From positions 46,631,908-46,695,907 of the forward strand of contig CM070904.1 in assembly GCA_036417435.1 (NCBI GenBank): a stretch of DNA of 64,000 nucleotides, in the 5' to 3' direction. The notes below the pieces were generated by a model. That model did no database searches. It was not told the origin of the DNA and saw only the letters and a program-made list of their open reading frames with translations. Both the position numbers and the translations under genes were made by a program. Numbering within the stretch: position 1 is the first letter of the stretch; each line of letters opens with the position of its first letter. Shown in pieces: positions 22,801 to 35,794 of the stretch. The DNA is from Inia geoffrensis. Taxonomy: Eukaryota; Chordata; Mammalia; Artiodactyla; Iniidae.

Positions 22801-23748
22801 GGACCAGGGCTCAAAAATGGCAAAACTTACATACGTACAAGGGACAGGAGTTCATTTATAGCAATATAGTAGGGCCAGTGATGCTGGTTGAAGTGGGAGC
22901 CCTGCCCCTTGTAACCCAGCGCCACCTAATGGTCACCATAGAGAAGGACAGGCCCAGTTTTTTCAGTCCTGTTTTTCAAAGGAAACCATAAATGTAGATT
23001 TTGTTGTGAAATCTATCAAATATATTTAAATGCTGGCAACTATTAAACAAGATTAAGCCCTTTGGAAGCACTGGAAATATGTATATGAGCATGTCTATCC
23101 CAAGGGCTGCCTATCTGTGACCATTTTTACAGGCACTGAGCTAAAAGGCAATTGGAAAAAATATATAAATAAGTGAAAGGTAACAAGTAGATAAATACTC
23201 TTGGTTATGGTAATGGTATAGAGCAAACAGAGCCAGTCCAACAGAGTGGAGGCCCAAGACCTTGGGCCACTTAGCACAGTGTTCCAGAAAAATGGGCTTA
23301 ATTAATTTAACCAGTGAGATAACTGACATTGAGCTAAAACTCATAAACCTGAAATAAAAAATCATACATTCTAAATCAGTGAGAAAATAATACAAGAAGC
23401 CAGGAACTACACAAGGTGATCCTGATTCTCCAAAAATAAGCCACAGGTTATATTTCTTCCACTCAAGGTTCTCCTAAGCATGAAAAACAAATTTCCAGCC
23501 TAAGACTGGTAGATTTCAGTGAACATGCATCCCACATGTCTTCTTATTTTGTTCTTTTAATCTTTTAGAGATAATGTACATTTTGTTCTATCATAACAAA
23601 GTTATTGTAATAAACTTTTGAAAATAAATATTATAGACTTATCAAATTAGACTTTTGGAGACTGACTCAAAGATATATACTATACTGACAATATGCAGTA
23701 TGCAATGACATAATGCAGTCTTTGACAGGATCTCTTAAGACATCAAAG
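22801..23748. other. Single-copy stretch
   Basis: No gene or recognised repeat. Confidence 0.4.
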
Positions 23749-23882
23749 AGACATGTGCAGGCCTGTGAGCCATGGCTGCTGAGCCTGCGCATCTGGAGCC
23801 TGTGCTCCACAACGGGAGAGGCCACAACAGTGAGAGGCCCGCGTACCGCAAAAAAATATAAAAATAATAAAGACATGTGCAG
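23749..23882 (+). mobile_element. 5'-truncated CHR SINE
   Basis: Only the 3' half is present (23761-23850, from 'gcctgtgagccatggctgct' to 'gaggcccgcgtaccgc'), then an A-rich tail. The direct repeat AGACATGTGCAG at 23749-23760 and 23871-23882 is exact, so the copy was truncated at insertion and not deleted later. It lacks the polymerase III promoter boxes. Confidence 0.95.
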
Positions 23883-24895
23883 ATGAAATTAAGTACATAT
23901 AAATTCAACTAATAGTTCCTTACAAAAATTAAAAATTTGATTTAATACCTCTACATTTGGGGCTTTTACTTGTAAACCCAGTACTGACTGAGAAAATTAA
24001 AAAACTGTGGAAACTTAATTAATTCAATATTTTTTCAATATAGTGTAAAGGGTATTTTTTAAATATAAGAGAAACGAAAAGTATAAGCATACAAAACACC
24101 TGGTTAAGATTATACACTTAAACGCTCAAACTACCAGTGCAAAATTCATGTTAAGTATAAATTAGCTGAGTGACTGAATAAATAATACCAAACTTCTATT
24201 TTGTGTGTGTGTCCTTTGGAAATAGACTTTTAGCTTCAAATAACTTTTTTACCCAGATCAGGTGGCAAATTGGTTTGATAAGAAGTATCTTAAGAATGAG
24301 AATGGAAAATACATTATATGAAATACTGTGGTATAGGGGCTTTCGAATCTTTTCTGAGTTGTCGTTGATCTGTATGCATTTACTTTTTAAATTAGAAAAC
24401 ATCTAATATTTTGTGAGAAGGTACTTAATTTTTTAAATTGAGAAAATAAATTACCAAGTTAATATAGTATCAGTGTGTTGTACTTCAAATTTCCAAAGCA
24501 CAAGCATTTCAGAACGCTGAAAGGCTATATTTAGAGTGAAATCTACATATTCCATACAGATGGAATAAGTCTATGAATATGTGTTGGTATCATTCTTGCC
24601 AGTCCTAATAAAACTCTATCTTTAGTGTGTTTGAACAAGACTTAAGTTATACATAAAAACTGAAACATCAAACCATTATATACCCTTTAAGTGTAGATAA
24701 AATAATTTTACATCCATACAATATTTTTAAATGTTGACTTTAGCAAAATCTTAAAAATCCCATAAAATTTGAAATGAAAATTCATGATGCACAAAATTAT
24801 GAAAGAAAAAACCGTCTTCTCTAAATATTCCATAACTTTTTTGAACAAAATCTCAGTGTTATGATTTAATCTTTCTCATTTACATTCACCAAGTG
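23883..24895. other. AT-rich single-copy stretch
   Basis: Nothing recognised. Confidence 0.45.
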
Positions 24896-24899
24896 TATC

Positions 24900-25125
24900 T
24901 GAGTTTACAAAGTGTTTTCACGTAGAATACAACATTTAACCTGCAGAGTGGCCTTTGTGAAAAGAGGGGTTATTATAATTTTAATGATGAGATAAGAGTC
25001 TCATAGAAGTGAATGACCATCCTCATCATCACATATCTAGAAAAAATGGCAGAACTAAAGAGTAAAGCCCCGGTTTTCTGAATCCCAACCCAGAGCTCTC
25101 TTTCTAATAGACCATGATCTGCTCT
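24900..25125 (-). mobile_element. MIR SINE relic, diverged
   Basis: The plus strand resembles the MIR complement: 'acaaagtgttttcacgtag', a taatgatgagataagag-like segment, 'cacatatctagaaaaaatgg' and a final 'cccaacccagagctctc' block. Confidence 0.5.
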
Positions 25126-26007
25126 GACAACTTCTGATCAGATTTCTGTTTTCCTCCATTCATTTTACACCATGTAATATATGAGGGCAATGTAAGTGTA
25201 CCCATTTAAAACTTTTGAATTTCTCTTTTTTAATTGGGCCCTTGTTGTATTGCCAGCTTTGTCTGAGCATAACCGGAATGTGAAATCATGTTCGTATTTG
25301 TGTGTGTATGCATATGAGTACACACATACACATGTATACATGTAATGAATTCCTATAGAAGTAAATTTACTGCTTCCTTTTATTTTCTCTGACAGAAAGA
25401 TTGCTATAGTTCTGAGAAAAGAATGTGGGGAAGAGGGGAATCTCAATAGCTATGTAGGAATCAAACACTTTAGTAAAATGGAAATAGGCAGGAAGACATT
25501 AGTTTATTGCAATGATTGTTCTTTTTAATATATAGTCAGGTGTGTAGAGCCCATTCTGCACTGTAAATGCATAATTCTTAGGAGTCTGAAGCTCTAGAAG
25601 TGGAATGGCATGACCATGACCAGAATTTTTGAGAATGAAACACTGCAGTGAACAAATGTATAATTCTGTTACCTAAACTGGCATAAACCTACTACATATT
25701 AATGTAATTGCCTGGCCATATATTTTATATAGCTTACTTTTATCTAATGTCAATATAAAATTTGTCCAAAAATATAAATTATATTCGTCGTTAGGAGGGA
25801 AGTCTGATTTTGACTTCAATGGAAACTGCGCTTAAAAAGATATTGGAAGAGGTCAGTCTTAATCTCATTCTCTGGCCATGTACTTACTTATGACAAGTGC
25901 TTTCTTTCTTTCTCAAAATCCACCCTGTCTTCTGCCTGGCTTCACTGTAGCCTTAAAATCGCACTTTAGGACATCAGCTTGTCACCCTGAAAGGAACTGA
26001 TATCCCC
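25126..26007. other. Single-copy stretch
   Basis: No gene or repeat recognised. A CA/TG-rich patch lies at about 25298-25345. Confidence 0.45.
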
Positions 26008-26097
26008 GATGTGTCATTGAAAGTTTGCTTCCAAAACAAAGAGGAAAATAGGGATGTGTCATTGAAAGTTTGCTTCCAAAACAAAGAGGAAAATAGG
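26008..26097. repeat. Perfect 45-bp tandem duplication
   Basis: The 45-bp unit beginning GATGTGTCATTGAAAG and ending GGAAAATAGG occurs twice head to tail without mismatch (26008-26052 and 26053-26097). It lies in otherwise single-copy DNA. Confidence 0.98.
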
Positions 26098-29000
26098 ATG
26101 GGCTCTAATGGGCTAGTTTAAAGAATCATCTGAGACTTTTGCTCTGTGTGCCTCTTCAGGGAAGGCTAACCCCCCAATTTAGCTCACTTCTTGGAGTCTG
26201 CCTTCTGTACCGAGGGAAGGATGCTTAGTGTTCCATTTCTACAAATTGACTTTCTGATTTTTCAAACTTTGGGAGACTGTATCAAAGTCATGATTTGAAA
26301 GATTATCTCCTCAAACCTCTGGCACTCCCTAATGGTTCTATAACACATTCACCCTTGCACACAGTGCTCTCTGCATTGATGAGGGACACAAAGAACCAAG
26401 CCCAGTGTGAACCCACGTGGGAAAAAGCGCCACATGATTCAATGGTACATGAATCTGCCTCAGATGGTAATAAAAGGTGTCATGCGAGGCCACAGGCCAT
26501 AGGGAGAGCGCCAACCATGTGTATGCACATTCAGTTAAGTCTTGTGCACACCCTGTTTCTCTTAACTGCAGACCAATCGTTTCTCCTTTGGAGTCCCGTA
26601 CACAATATGCAGAATGGTTATGCAGGAGAAATCCATGGCAACAGCACATACAGAGCTTGTTGATTTATTTGGAAAAATAAGTTTACCTAATTTTTAAAAA
26701 TTTTTTAACCTTTTAAAAAGATATATTTCTGTAGATTTACTTGATTCAAACTTGGAAAAAAAGAACAGTACTGTACAACTTTTTTAGCCATAGCTTATCT
26801 TGGCCTTTATGAATAGCTAAAGGCTATTCACTCTTCCCTTTAGAAAATTTGGAGGTATTTTTCTGTGCTGTGTACATTTTCATCCACAAGAATATTTTCT
26901 TCTCATTCTCCAAATACCTTGGGACAATTATTTTTTATCTGCAGATACCTTAAAGAACTATTTAAGACCCTATCCATTCCATCTACTCTTAGCCTCACCT
27001 GAAGGGCGAAATCCCTAAGACCTTGACACAAATACTGATAAATACATGGAATTATTAAAGGTGCCATCTCAGCAGGAAAGGATCGCTGCTGCCTTTATTC
27101 TCAGGAGAATACATATTTCACCCAGTAGCAAGACACCCAACCGCGGCTACAATCAGAAATCTCTGAAATGCCTTTAAGCTAATCACCTTTGAACATAAGT
27201 CTTTGTTGTTCAATCAGGGACCTTCTAGATGCAAGGCAAAGAAACCTTGCTTCATTTTTTTTTTTTTTTTTCTTCACCTTGCACAAAACAGCATCAAGCC
27301 TGTCACTACACCAGTAAGGTGCAGTGATCTGTCAACATTCACCCCTGATGAAGACAGTGAGAGAAATCCGTAGCTCCAGAGAGTTCAGGAGAGAACCAAA
27401 CAGAGTGTTTGCAAAAGAGCATTTTTACATGTTTTCTTGTGACAGCACTAGTTTAACAGAAAATAGTTGGAGTGTGCCAAAAAAGGGGGAAAAAAATGAA
27501 AGACAGTAGTAGTAAGTTAGGCTAGCATGACGTGATGGATCTGGGCTATGACAAACCGAATTAGAAAAAAGCTTCCCTGGGGACCAACTATACCAGGTCT
27601 GCTGAATTGTATTTCTTGATTTCTTACTGTGCAACAGTGCTTTTTACTGTTAGATTGACTAGGCTTCAGAATATTTTTAAAATTGTACAAATCAAAATCC
27701 ATGTAGCTTAAAAATGAAGGATGTAAAAGGTTTAGGAGTTTGATGTATTGAAAGGCATTCTGTATTCCCTCACGTGAGTGTTAAATATACACTTTGTCTG
27801 TTTGATGAATTTTAAATCTTTGTGGAAGGCAGTACACTTGATAACCGTTTACAGGGCTGAAAACCCTGGTTGGAAAGGATACAGGCTGCAGAGATTCAAA
27901 GCTTCTTCCCTCTTATCCCACCCAGATGTGCCCAGGAATTACAACATGCAGCCTCTGTAGGTTCTCATTTGTTCTGAGTTGTTTATATAAAGGACAAGTA
28001 AAGAAACCTTAAATCTGGGGTCCTCTTAACAAAAGTATGATGCCTTGTTCTTATCACGTATCCTTTCAATTCGTACATAGTGACTTTCACACACCCTAAG
28101 GTGAGGTGGAAAGAAAAATAAGAAGAGGGAGAAGAATTATTTCACAGCGGATAAATTTGTCAAATCTTCATATACTGCATGACTTCATATGCAGTCTGAT
28201 CCTTTAAATAGCCACACCTAAAAAGCTTTGAATGAATACCTAAATGAATGGACTATAAACTACTCAGACAACTTTAGGTACTTGAGCTACAGAGGCATAA
28301 ACAATTTGGGTCCTGTTTTCAAGGAGTTTGCAACTGATTTGAATAATTCATGAAATGGTCAGAGTGCAAAGTGATAATGTACCAAGTGACACTGAAGCTC
28401 AAAGAAGATAGCATACTATCTATTGGGCTCAGGCAAAACAACTCCATAATTTTCCCCATCAGCTGTTCACATTGAGAAGGTGTTGAGAAAGTGGTTGGTG
28501 AAAGTGAGTTTTGGTTGAGGATTAGAATATATAGACAGAAGATCTAAGCACTGAGTAATGAGAGCTAAATGATAAGACGTAGGTTCAGAAAATATTCAAG
28601 TAGGAGCCACATACTGAAATGCTTATGACTGGTAAAGTAAAGACATAAAATGGTATGGTTTAAGTGCTGAGGAAAATGTGACAATTATACACTGGAGTTT
28701 GCTTGTCCTATCTGAAAAACAAAAACAAAAACAGCTGCTCTTCAGCTGTAGATCATTGATGCATGCAAAATATGAAACAAAATTGTCAAATCTTCTGCAT
28801 TTTTACATGAATCTCTTGATTTTAAATATTAACAACTTATTTTTTTTAATTTACACATTATATGGATCAAATAAAATGCACCTGAGTCTTGTGTTTCAGC
28901 CCATATACTTGCAGTTTGTAACCTCTATTGGTATAAAGACTCAGCTTGAATTGTGAATACACGATGTAGCAAGTCTTTGAGTTTGAGAGTGTGATGGGTG

Positions 29001-29578
29001 AACTAATTATGACTCAGATAGTTTTAGGAGTAGATATCTGGAGTGGGTAGGACTGAAGAAATAAAAGGGATTTGGAAGTCATGCAAACAAAGAGATTATT
29101 GGAGAGATGATTAAAGTAGCTGGGATGGTAGCAGGTGACAAGGTAGAGAAGAACAGCATCGGCCGGGTGTTGACATCAAGGAATATGAAAGATTTGTCAG
29201 AGAGAAGGAAGCACACAAGGTGTTATAAAGTTGCCAATGATATTAACAGTGAGGGAGAAGCATTACTGTACTGTGTCCTGACATTGAGCAGGTCACAACG
29301 AATGCCCAAAGTCTAAGCAAAAAAAGGTGAGAATTACTAACAAGAGCAACAAAGAAAGCCTTTGTGAATTTGACTTGGTTTGATAATTTCTATCAAAAAT
29401 ATATCCAATCAGTTGGTTAACTGAATTCAATGTATTGCAACAATATACTAAAGAATACATTTGCTAAGATACTGGATTAAATATTTTGGAAGGGATACCG
29501 GGGGCAACAGTGAATATAAAGATGTATAAGACACTCTACCTGTCCTCAAGGTGTTTAAATCTGTATGGAAAGCAGCAG
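26098..29578. other. Long single-copy stretch
   Basis: About 3.5 kb with no supported gene or mobile element. It contains a 17-T run (27255-27271) and a candidate conserved block at 27120-27230. The 122-codon open frame at 26295-26663 begins with TTG, not ATG, and has no domain. Confidence 0.45.
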
Positions 29579-29579
29579 A

Positions 29580-29600
29580 TACACACACACACACACACAT
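29580..29600. repeat. (CA)n microsatellite
   Basis: About nine CA units. Confidence 0.95.
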
Positions 29601-29721
29601 CCCTATGTGTTTTACTTTGTTTTGTTAATGCTAAGTGCTATGACAGAAAGGCAAAGCATTCTTGTATAGTAGTTCAAAATCAAATGATTGTTTTCGAAGG
29701 ATTGTTTGAATTGATCTTTTC

Positions 29722-29743
29722 TGATATCTATATATAGATATCA
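29722..29743. repeat. Perfect 22-bp palindrome
   Basis: The sequence equals its own reverse complement over all 22 bases; its core is GATATCTATATATAGATATC. It abuts the edge of the MLT2-type LTR. Confidence 0.95.
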
Positions 29744-30239
29744 TGTGTCAGAGCTCTCCAGAGAACCAGTGATATGTGTGTGTGTGTATGTGTATACATA
29801 TCAGATACATATACACATATATAATATGGAGATTTATTATGAAGAATTAGTTTCACATAATTATGAAGACTGAGAAATCCCTTGTTCTGCCATCTACAAC
29901 TTGGAGACCCAGGAAAGCCTGTGATGTATTTTAGTTCAAGTCCAAAGACCTGAGAACCAGGGAGCCAATAAATCCCAGTCCCAGAGAAGATGAGATGTCC
30001 CACCCCAATTAGTAAGGCAGGAAAATAGGGAACAATTCTACTTCCCCTATCTTTTGTTCTACTCATGCCCTCAACAGATTAGATGATGCGCACTCACACT
30101 GGGGAGGACAATCTACTTTAGAGTCCACCCATTCCAATGCTAATCTCATTTGGAAACACTCTCACAGGTACACTAAGAAATAATGTTTAATCTGGGCACC
30201 TTTTACCGGTCAAGTTGACACAGAAAATTAAACATCACA
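29744..30239 (-). mobile_element. MLT2-type solo LTR (ERVL class), minus strand
   Basis: Read on the minus strand, it begins 'tgtgatgtttaattttctg' (complement of the stretch ending 30239) and ends with 'gttctctggagagctctgac' (complement near 29747). The start, the 'gggtctccaagttgtagatg' segment and a TATA/TG-rich stretch close to the 3' end match MLT2 LTRs of the ancient ERVL endogenous retroviruses. No internal viral genes are present. A (TG)n/TATA tract at 29774-29825 lies within it. Confidence 0.75.
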
Positions 30240-32034
30240 CCATGTAACAGTGTTTTTGCCTGTTCTGAAGAACTACAATGCATTATTATCTGGTGGGTTC
30301 TCTTCTGAAAATCCCAATAGCAAGCCAGGGTGGGTGCTCTGGGAGAGGTCTTCTCTTCTTGCCTCTTTTGTTAAGACCTGACTCAGGTTAGCACTCAGCA
30401 AATGTACAGTTTTAACTAGGATGAATTGATTTGAATTCCAGTTGACTCAGTTTGAACCTTTGCCCTCCATATCTACCCGTTTTATTATTGCCCTGCTTGG
30501 GTCAAAGCCCACCTCCCTTCTCTCCATCAAGGTTGTAGCTGAGACTATCACTAAAAAGCATATTCTATGTAAAGGTCTCCAATATCCTTAAGAGTTGTAC
30601 TTGGATACTGGGAAAAATCAACTAGAAATTCATTTAGATAGATAGACACGGCATGTTTTAAAATTTCAGAATAAAAATACTTTAGAAACTGGAAAGTTTC
30701 AAAATACTTTTAGAAAGCTGTGGCTCCTTCTCAAAGAAATGTCCATTTCTCAGTGGTGCTATTTGACAGTCGTAACCAAGTGCCCCCAAATGAAAAGCAA
30801 TGAGTACAAACATTTGGCTTTTCTATCCTATAAACACATCCTATTCTTATTTTGAAATTCATTTGCTTGGGCTTTGCAATGATTTACCAATTTCATCAGA
30901 CATTTGGGGTAACTTTAGCTTCCAGCCCATAACTTAGAATATTGTAAAAAGAGAAAGTTAAGATAAATCTAATAGTTTCCATATAAGTATTTTTGCTGTC
31001 TTTAAAGTTAAATTAGTTACTTTTTAATGCACTTTTTCAATTTATAATGCAGGAAGATGCCAATATTACTCAATTATTTTGATCCATTTACATCTTAAAC
31101 TATGGAAATAATTGTTATGCCACCACTACTATTCATTTACTCTTAGATTGGTATCCTCTTTGGTTTGGTTTTATTTATGTGTAAATATGCAGAGTTCAAA
31201 ACTTGTTAGTCGCAACACTAATAATGTTATTTATATACTTCACCTTGTCCATTTAAAATGGATTGTCTTATTTATAGAGGAACAGCCTGTAAAATTGAAT
31301 TTAAAAATTTAATAGAAAAGACAGTCCTTTTAAAAATTATTATGATAGAAAGATGGGTAATTTTTGTTCATAAATTATTCACAGAGCAACTTTTTAAAAA
31401 ATCTTGTTTTTAGTTCCAAAACTTTAAAATAGTCTTATTGATTTTTAAAAATAATTATTTATGTAAATAATTCATAGCAGAGTTTTCAGTATTTGAAATA
31501 TAAATTCTTATAATAGGAATTTTACAAGACCATTAATTTTAGCAGGGCTGGGAAGCACAACTATAATTTAGGAGCTATTGTTGATTGTTTCTAGAAATAG
31601 ATATTGACCCCATTAGTTTTAAGTGATAACATTACTAAGCCAAGTATTAATCCAACAATACCAGAATTACTGATTTTAATCAGCATTTTTGTTCAAAACC
31701 TTCCTTTAGCACTTAAATTTCACTTAGCTTATCATACATAAATATAAGTGTAAAATTTAAATAAATTATCTTAGAATTCTCATTTTTAAAGTTATTACAA
31801 AATTAATGCCTGCAGAAGCCCCAGTGCCTAAAGTCTTTTGTTTGTTACAGTCACTTTAGTATGCATTTTGGCTCTGGTGGAAAAGATGCCACCCTCTCAG
31901 ACATTGTTTCATTAATCAAGAGGGTATCCTCGGGGTCCAGAGAAGCCTCGTGGCACAATAATCAATCCCTGAGTCATTTAGTTATTATGAAATTCTCTCA
32001 AGGAGAGGAAGTCATCATCACCAACAATAGCAAC
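30240..32034. other. AT-rich single-copy stretch
   Basis: Nothing recognised over about 1.8 kb. Confidence 0.45.
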
Positions 32035-32145
32035 AACAAGAATAGCAGCTAACATTTACTAGGTCCTCACTATGTGCCAGGTATGGTTCCTTGACATGTA
32101 TCAACATATTTAGTCCTCACAACCAATGAAATGGTTTGGAAAATG
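32035..32145 (-). mobile_element. MIR SINE relic (3' half)
   Basis: Complement of the MIR 3' part: 'agctaacatttactaggtcc', 'actatgtgccaggtatgg', then 'tttagtcctcacaacc'. Confidence 0.75.
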
Positions 32146-33152
32146 ATTTTGTGAAGTTTGTTAACTGCATTTACAACTGTTAAGTATTTACACATACATC
32201 ATGTATGTCTCCATTTGTTTTCTTGTTTTGAGACCCATAGATGCTAGGGCAGGGGGTGCTTAATGAAGTCTACTCACAAACAAATCTGCTGTCACCAACA
32301 AGAGTATAATTTATGCTCATTTTGGAGAGGTTAGATTAACACTAATTTTGGAGTTTAAAACCACCTCAGTCCATCAGAGATGTCAGGCTTTGTTGATGAT
32401 GCATAATTCCACAAGCACCTGATGAAAGAGACTGAAAGTACCTCAGAGATGGGTCTTAAGGCTGGGTGTCTGGGAGGTAACTAAAAGTATATATGTGTTG
32501 CAAATATTAAGTGGTAAAAGAATAATGTGATGATGGGCTGTTCATATTCAAATCTGAATTTGGCTATTGTTTGGCAACAAATACTTAACCACCGCCCCAA
32601 GAAGAGCCCAAAGAAAAACCTTCCCTTTTTTGCCTATTCAGTTTTTTAATTCTACACTTAAAAGTAGAGACAACAGCAAAATCAATGATATTTTGGGGGT
32701 TACTATATAAAACCATTTAAGTTCATTTGACGAACATTCATTAAAGCTCTGGGAACTTAACTCAATGGTAAACTGGTCTTGCTCAACTATTTACTTAAAA
32801 CTCCTTTGGTGTTTGTCTTGATGATAAACGATTGTCTCCATCTAAGCCTTCTCTTCACTTATACCTGAATCTTAATAAGCACCTTTAAAGATCCTAAGAC
32901 AGTCTTTGCTGTAATTATTGCATATTTCGGAACCCAGAACATTTAAATGTATGGATGAGTTGAGAAGCACTTGTGAACTATTCAGTATTTTGCAATTTTA
33001 ACACAAATTTCTCAGAATAAAAGCACTAAGTTAGCAGGATAATATTACCAGATGTATTTACTTGGTGCTTCTGAGACTTTGGTATTTTATGGGTTAATAA
33101 TTAATTTTTGGTAGTTGGATGGGCTTCTTTCCAATTTACTGATGGACAATGG
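32146..33152. other. Single-copy stretch
   Basis: Nothing recognised. Confidence 0.4.
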
Positions 33153-33590
33153 TGTTAGTTAGGATAACTGCTACCTGCTGTAACAAACAAACTCCACCCT
33201 AGATAATTGATCAAATAGAATAGAATGTTACTTTTCACTCTTACAAAGTCCAGCATGGGCAATGCTGATTGCAGGCAGCTTTCCTGTGGGCAGTCAATCA
33301 GGGACCCCCAGAGTCTTCCCAGAGGATGGACCCAGCATCTTTAACATGTGGCTTCTAAGGTCTCTGGGTACATCTGCATCAAGCCAGTGAAAGGAGCATG
33401 AAGAAGAGGAGGGGCATAATTGGACTGGAAGCGACACACATCACTTCTGCTTATGTTGTATTGGCAAGAACGTGATTCACCATTTAAAAGCAAGGGGAGA
33501 GGGCTGGGAAGTGTAGAATCTAAGGGACAGCACTTCTGAGCCATAAATGTGTACTGTAGAAGGGAAACCACACATATTTGGTATGGTTAT
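33153..33590 (-). mobile_element. MLT1-type MaLR LTR, minus strand
   Basis: The plus strand begins 'tgttagttaggataactg', followed by 'gctgtaacaaacaaactcc'. Later come 'ggaagcgacacacatcact', 'ttgtattggcaagaacgtg' and 'ggctgggaagtgtagaat'. These are the complement of the MLT1 group of mammalian LTR retrotransposons. It is a solo LTR with no coding part; the right edge is approximate. Confidence 0.65.
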
Positions 33591-33824
33591 CATCATCTGC
33601 TGAAGGCAATCCAGAAATATCAGTGATTGCCCCCAAAGAACCCTGGGCTGGTGCACTGACCAGTGACTGAAGAGTCAACTCCCCTAACATCCAGCCTAAG
33701 GCTCTAGGTACTACATTGCTGGTTTCCAGCCAGTGGGACTCTACATTGAAACAAGTGGCCTCTACTTAGAAACCAGAGGGAAATTTAATCGAATACTAAG
33801 CTAATGAGAAGGAATTTAATCATA

Positions 33825-34075
33825 ACAAAATAATAGCCCACATTTATTAGCATTCACTATGTTTTGGGCATTATTCTAAGCACTTTACCTATGTTAGTTT
33901 AATTAATACTCCAGATGACGCTAAAGGCAATTATTCTTATTTGGCCCAGTTTACAGTTGGGAGACTGAGGCACAGGGAAGGGAGTAAATTCCCCAAAGCT
34001 ATATGGTAAACATCAATTAGAATCTAAATTCAAATCTAGACAATCTAATTCTATTAGACTATCTTATCTCCCATG
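33825..34075 (-). mobile_element. MIR SINE relic
   Basis: Complement of MIR, nearly full length: 'cccacatttattagcattc', 'attctaagcactttaccta', 'gggagactgaggcacagg' and 'attcaaatctagac'. Confidence 0.8.
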
Positions 34076-35481
34076 AAGGATAGAAAAATACCATTTGAAA
34101 AGAAAGGGGAAAATGGGGAGGAACAGTTTCTTCCTGAAAGAAACTTCCTCTAATTAGACTTTGCTTAGGTTACACCTTTATAATTTTGTACAATTCACTC
34201 CCAGCCTGCAGACTTCTGTCCTTTTCTCCACAGGATGTTTTCTACCTTGTGCATGTCATGTGGGTTCAGCAAAGGACTGAATTTTAAAATGACCTCTAAC
34301 CTCAAGGAATTCGGATTCTGTTGAGGAGGAAAGAGATTCTAAAATAATAGAAAAGGACAGTCAATATTAAAGGACAAATAAAAGGCAGGCAATAGGAGGA
34401 TTTCCAGGAAGGGTGGGAATTTTCAAGAAAGAGTTTATGACGGATGAAGATTTTAACTGGTCCCTAATAAATGTGCAGAATTTCATGAATAGAAAAGTAC
34501 AGAAGACTTCAAAGGAGAAGGATGATGGGAACAAAGATTTGGGTGGTTAAAGGCAGTATTTGTAGCAGCATGGCTGTAATAGAAGGCAATTTTGGGAATT
34601 AGTGAGAGTTATATCTTTATCCACTTTTACTTTAGAACTTATTTTTGCATATATTTTTAATTCAATGTAACCATCTGGTAAGACCTGGCACTCAATGATT
34701 TGTTGCAGTAGTAGTGTTTATCTAAGGAGCTACGTATGTAGGCACAGGAAAATGAATACTGGGTTCTGGGAACAAAGACTGGGGAGGGATTTCCAAACAA
34801 ATGCCACCTTCTACTCATTTCAACAAGTGTGAGAGTTAAGGAATGTGCTTCACTGCCATTACATTTCTGGGTACCCAGAGCTTCTTACAGAGAACCTAAC
34901 CAAGACCTTGGGATATTCAGCCTGTCCTGCTTCTAAGTACTTTTAGAGTAACTGACCATTCTTATGTACCTATGTCACTTCTCAACTCTGCTTTCTCATG
35001 CAGCGAACACTTCATTCCTCCTTCAAATCAAGGGATGAGCCCCTGGAGGACACTAAGCGAGTTCTGAATTCTCTGAGGAGCCACCTCTGACTATGACTGT
35101 TCTTCTTTGTCAATCACAGAGCACTTCCAGTGCCATCATTGCTGTTTTCAGTATTATGTTGTTGCTGTAGGCAACATGAAACTGACAAGGGATGGCACCG
35201 AGAAGAGCTGAAAGGGCACTTCTGTTTTTTTGATGCATCTGACACCTGTAGTTACAAGAAAGAGAACAGCTTTCTTAAGCATATTGCTGGGTGACGTAGA
35301 AGGTGAAAGATGATTTAGAAATAGCTTTTCAGTGCAACAGCACAATAGAATCTAAACTGCTTCTGTGTACTTCCATCCTGAGAGTATCTTCCTAAGTAGA
35401 AGCAATATGGTCAGGTAGCTTCCTAGGAGTCTCTGGATAGAGTTAGGCTTCAGTGAAGAGCCAGTCTAACCCTTAGAATTT
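34076..35481. other. Single-copy or strongly decayed stretch
   Basis: No gene was found. The part from about 34240 to 34620 has the phrasing of ancient mammalian repeats (insertion tails and purine-rich blocks), but I could not name a family. Confidence 0.35.
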
Positions 35482-35520
35482 AAGTATGTACTAGTAAAAC
35501 TGTCTTACCAGTACATACTT
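35482..35520. other. Short strong hairpin
   Basis: The arms 35482-35497 and 35505-35520 pair at 15 of 16 positions around a 7-base loop. The outer 11 pairs, AAGTATGTACT against AGTACATACTT, are perfect. No known element explains it. Confidence 0.85.
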
Positions 35521-35794
35521 TTATATATCAGGCTCATTATGATGAGTGCAAGAAGCATGGTGAGAAAAGCTTATCATCAGTCTTACTCACAAGCACTGGA
35601 GGAGAAAGAAAGAGAAAATCCTCCTTGTAACCTTTTGCATGTCTCCTAAACCATGGCAAGAAAGAAAAACTATGATTATTGAAATAGAGGTTTACATCCT
35701 AGACTAGGACAAATATTCAGCATAGAGCCTCAACATTTCATATGTATGCATTTAAGTAATAATAATAAATACAAAAAAAGTCCACAACACATAG

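Noticed and set aside
26295..26663. 122-codon open frame
   Set aside because: The start is TTG, the protein has no domain or compositional signal, and both strands are open, which is typical of chance frames.
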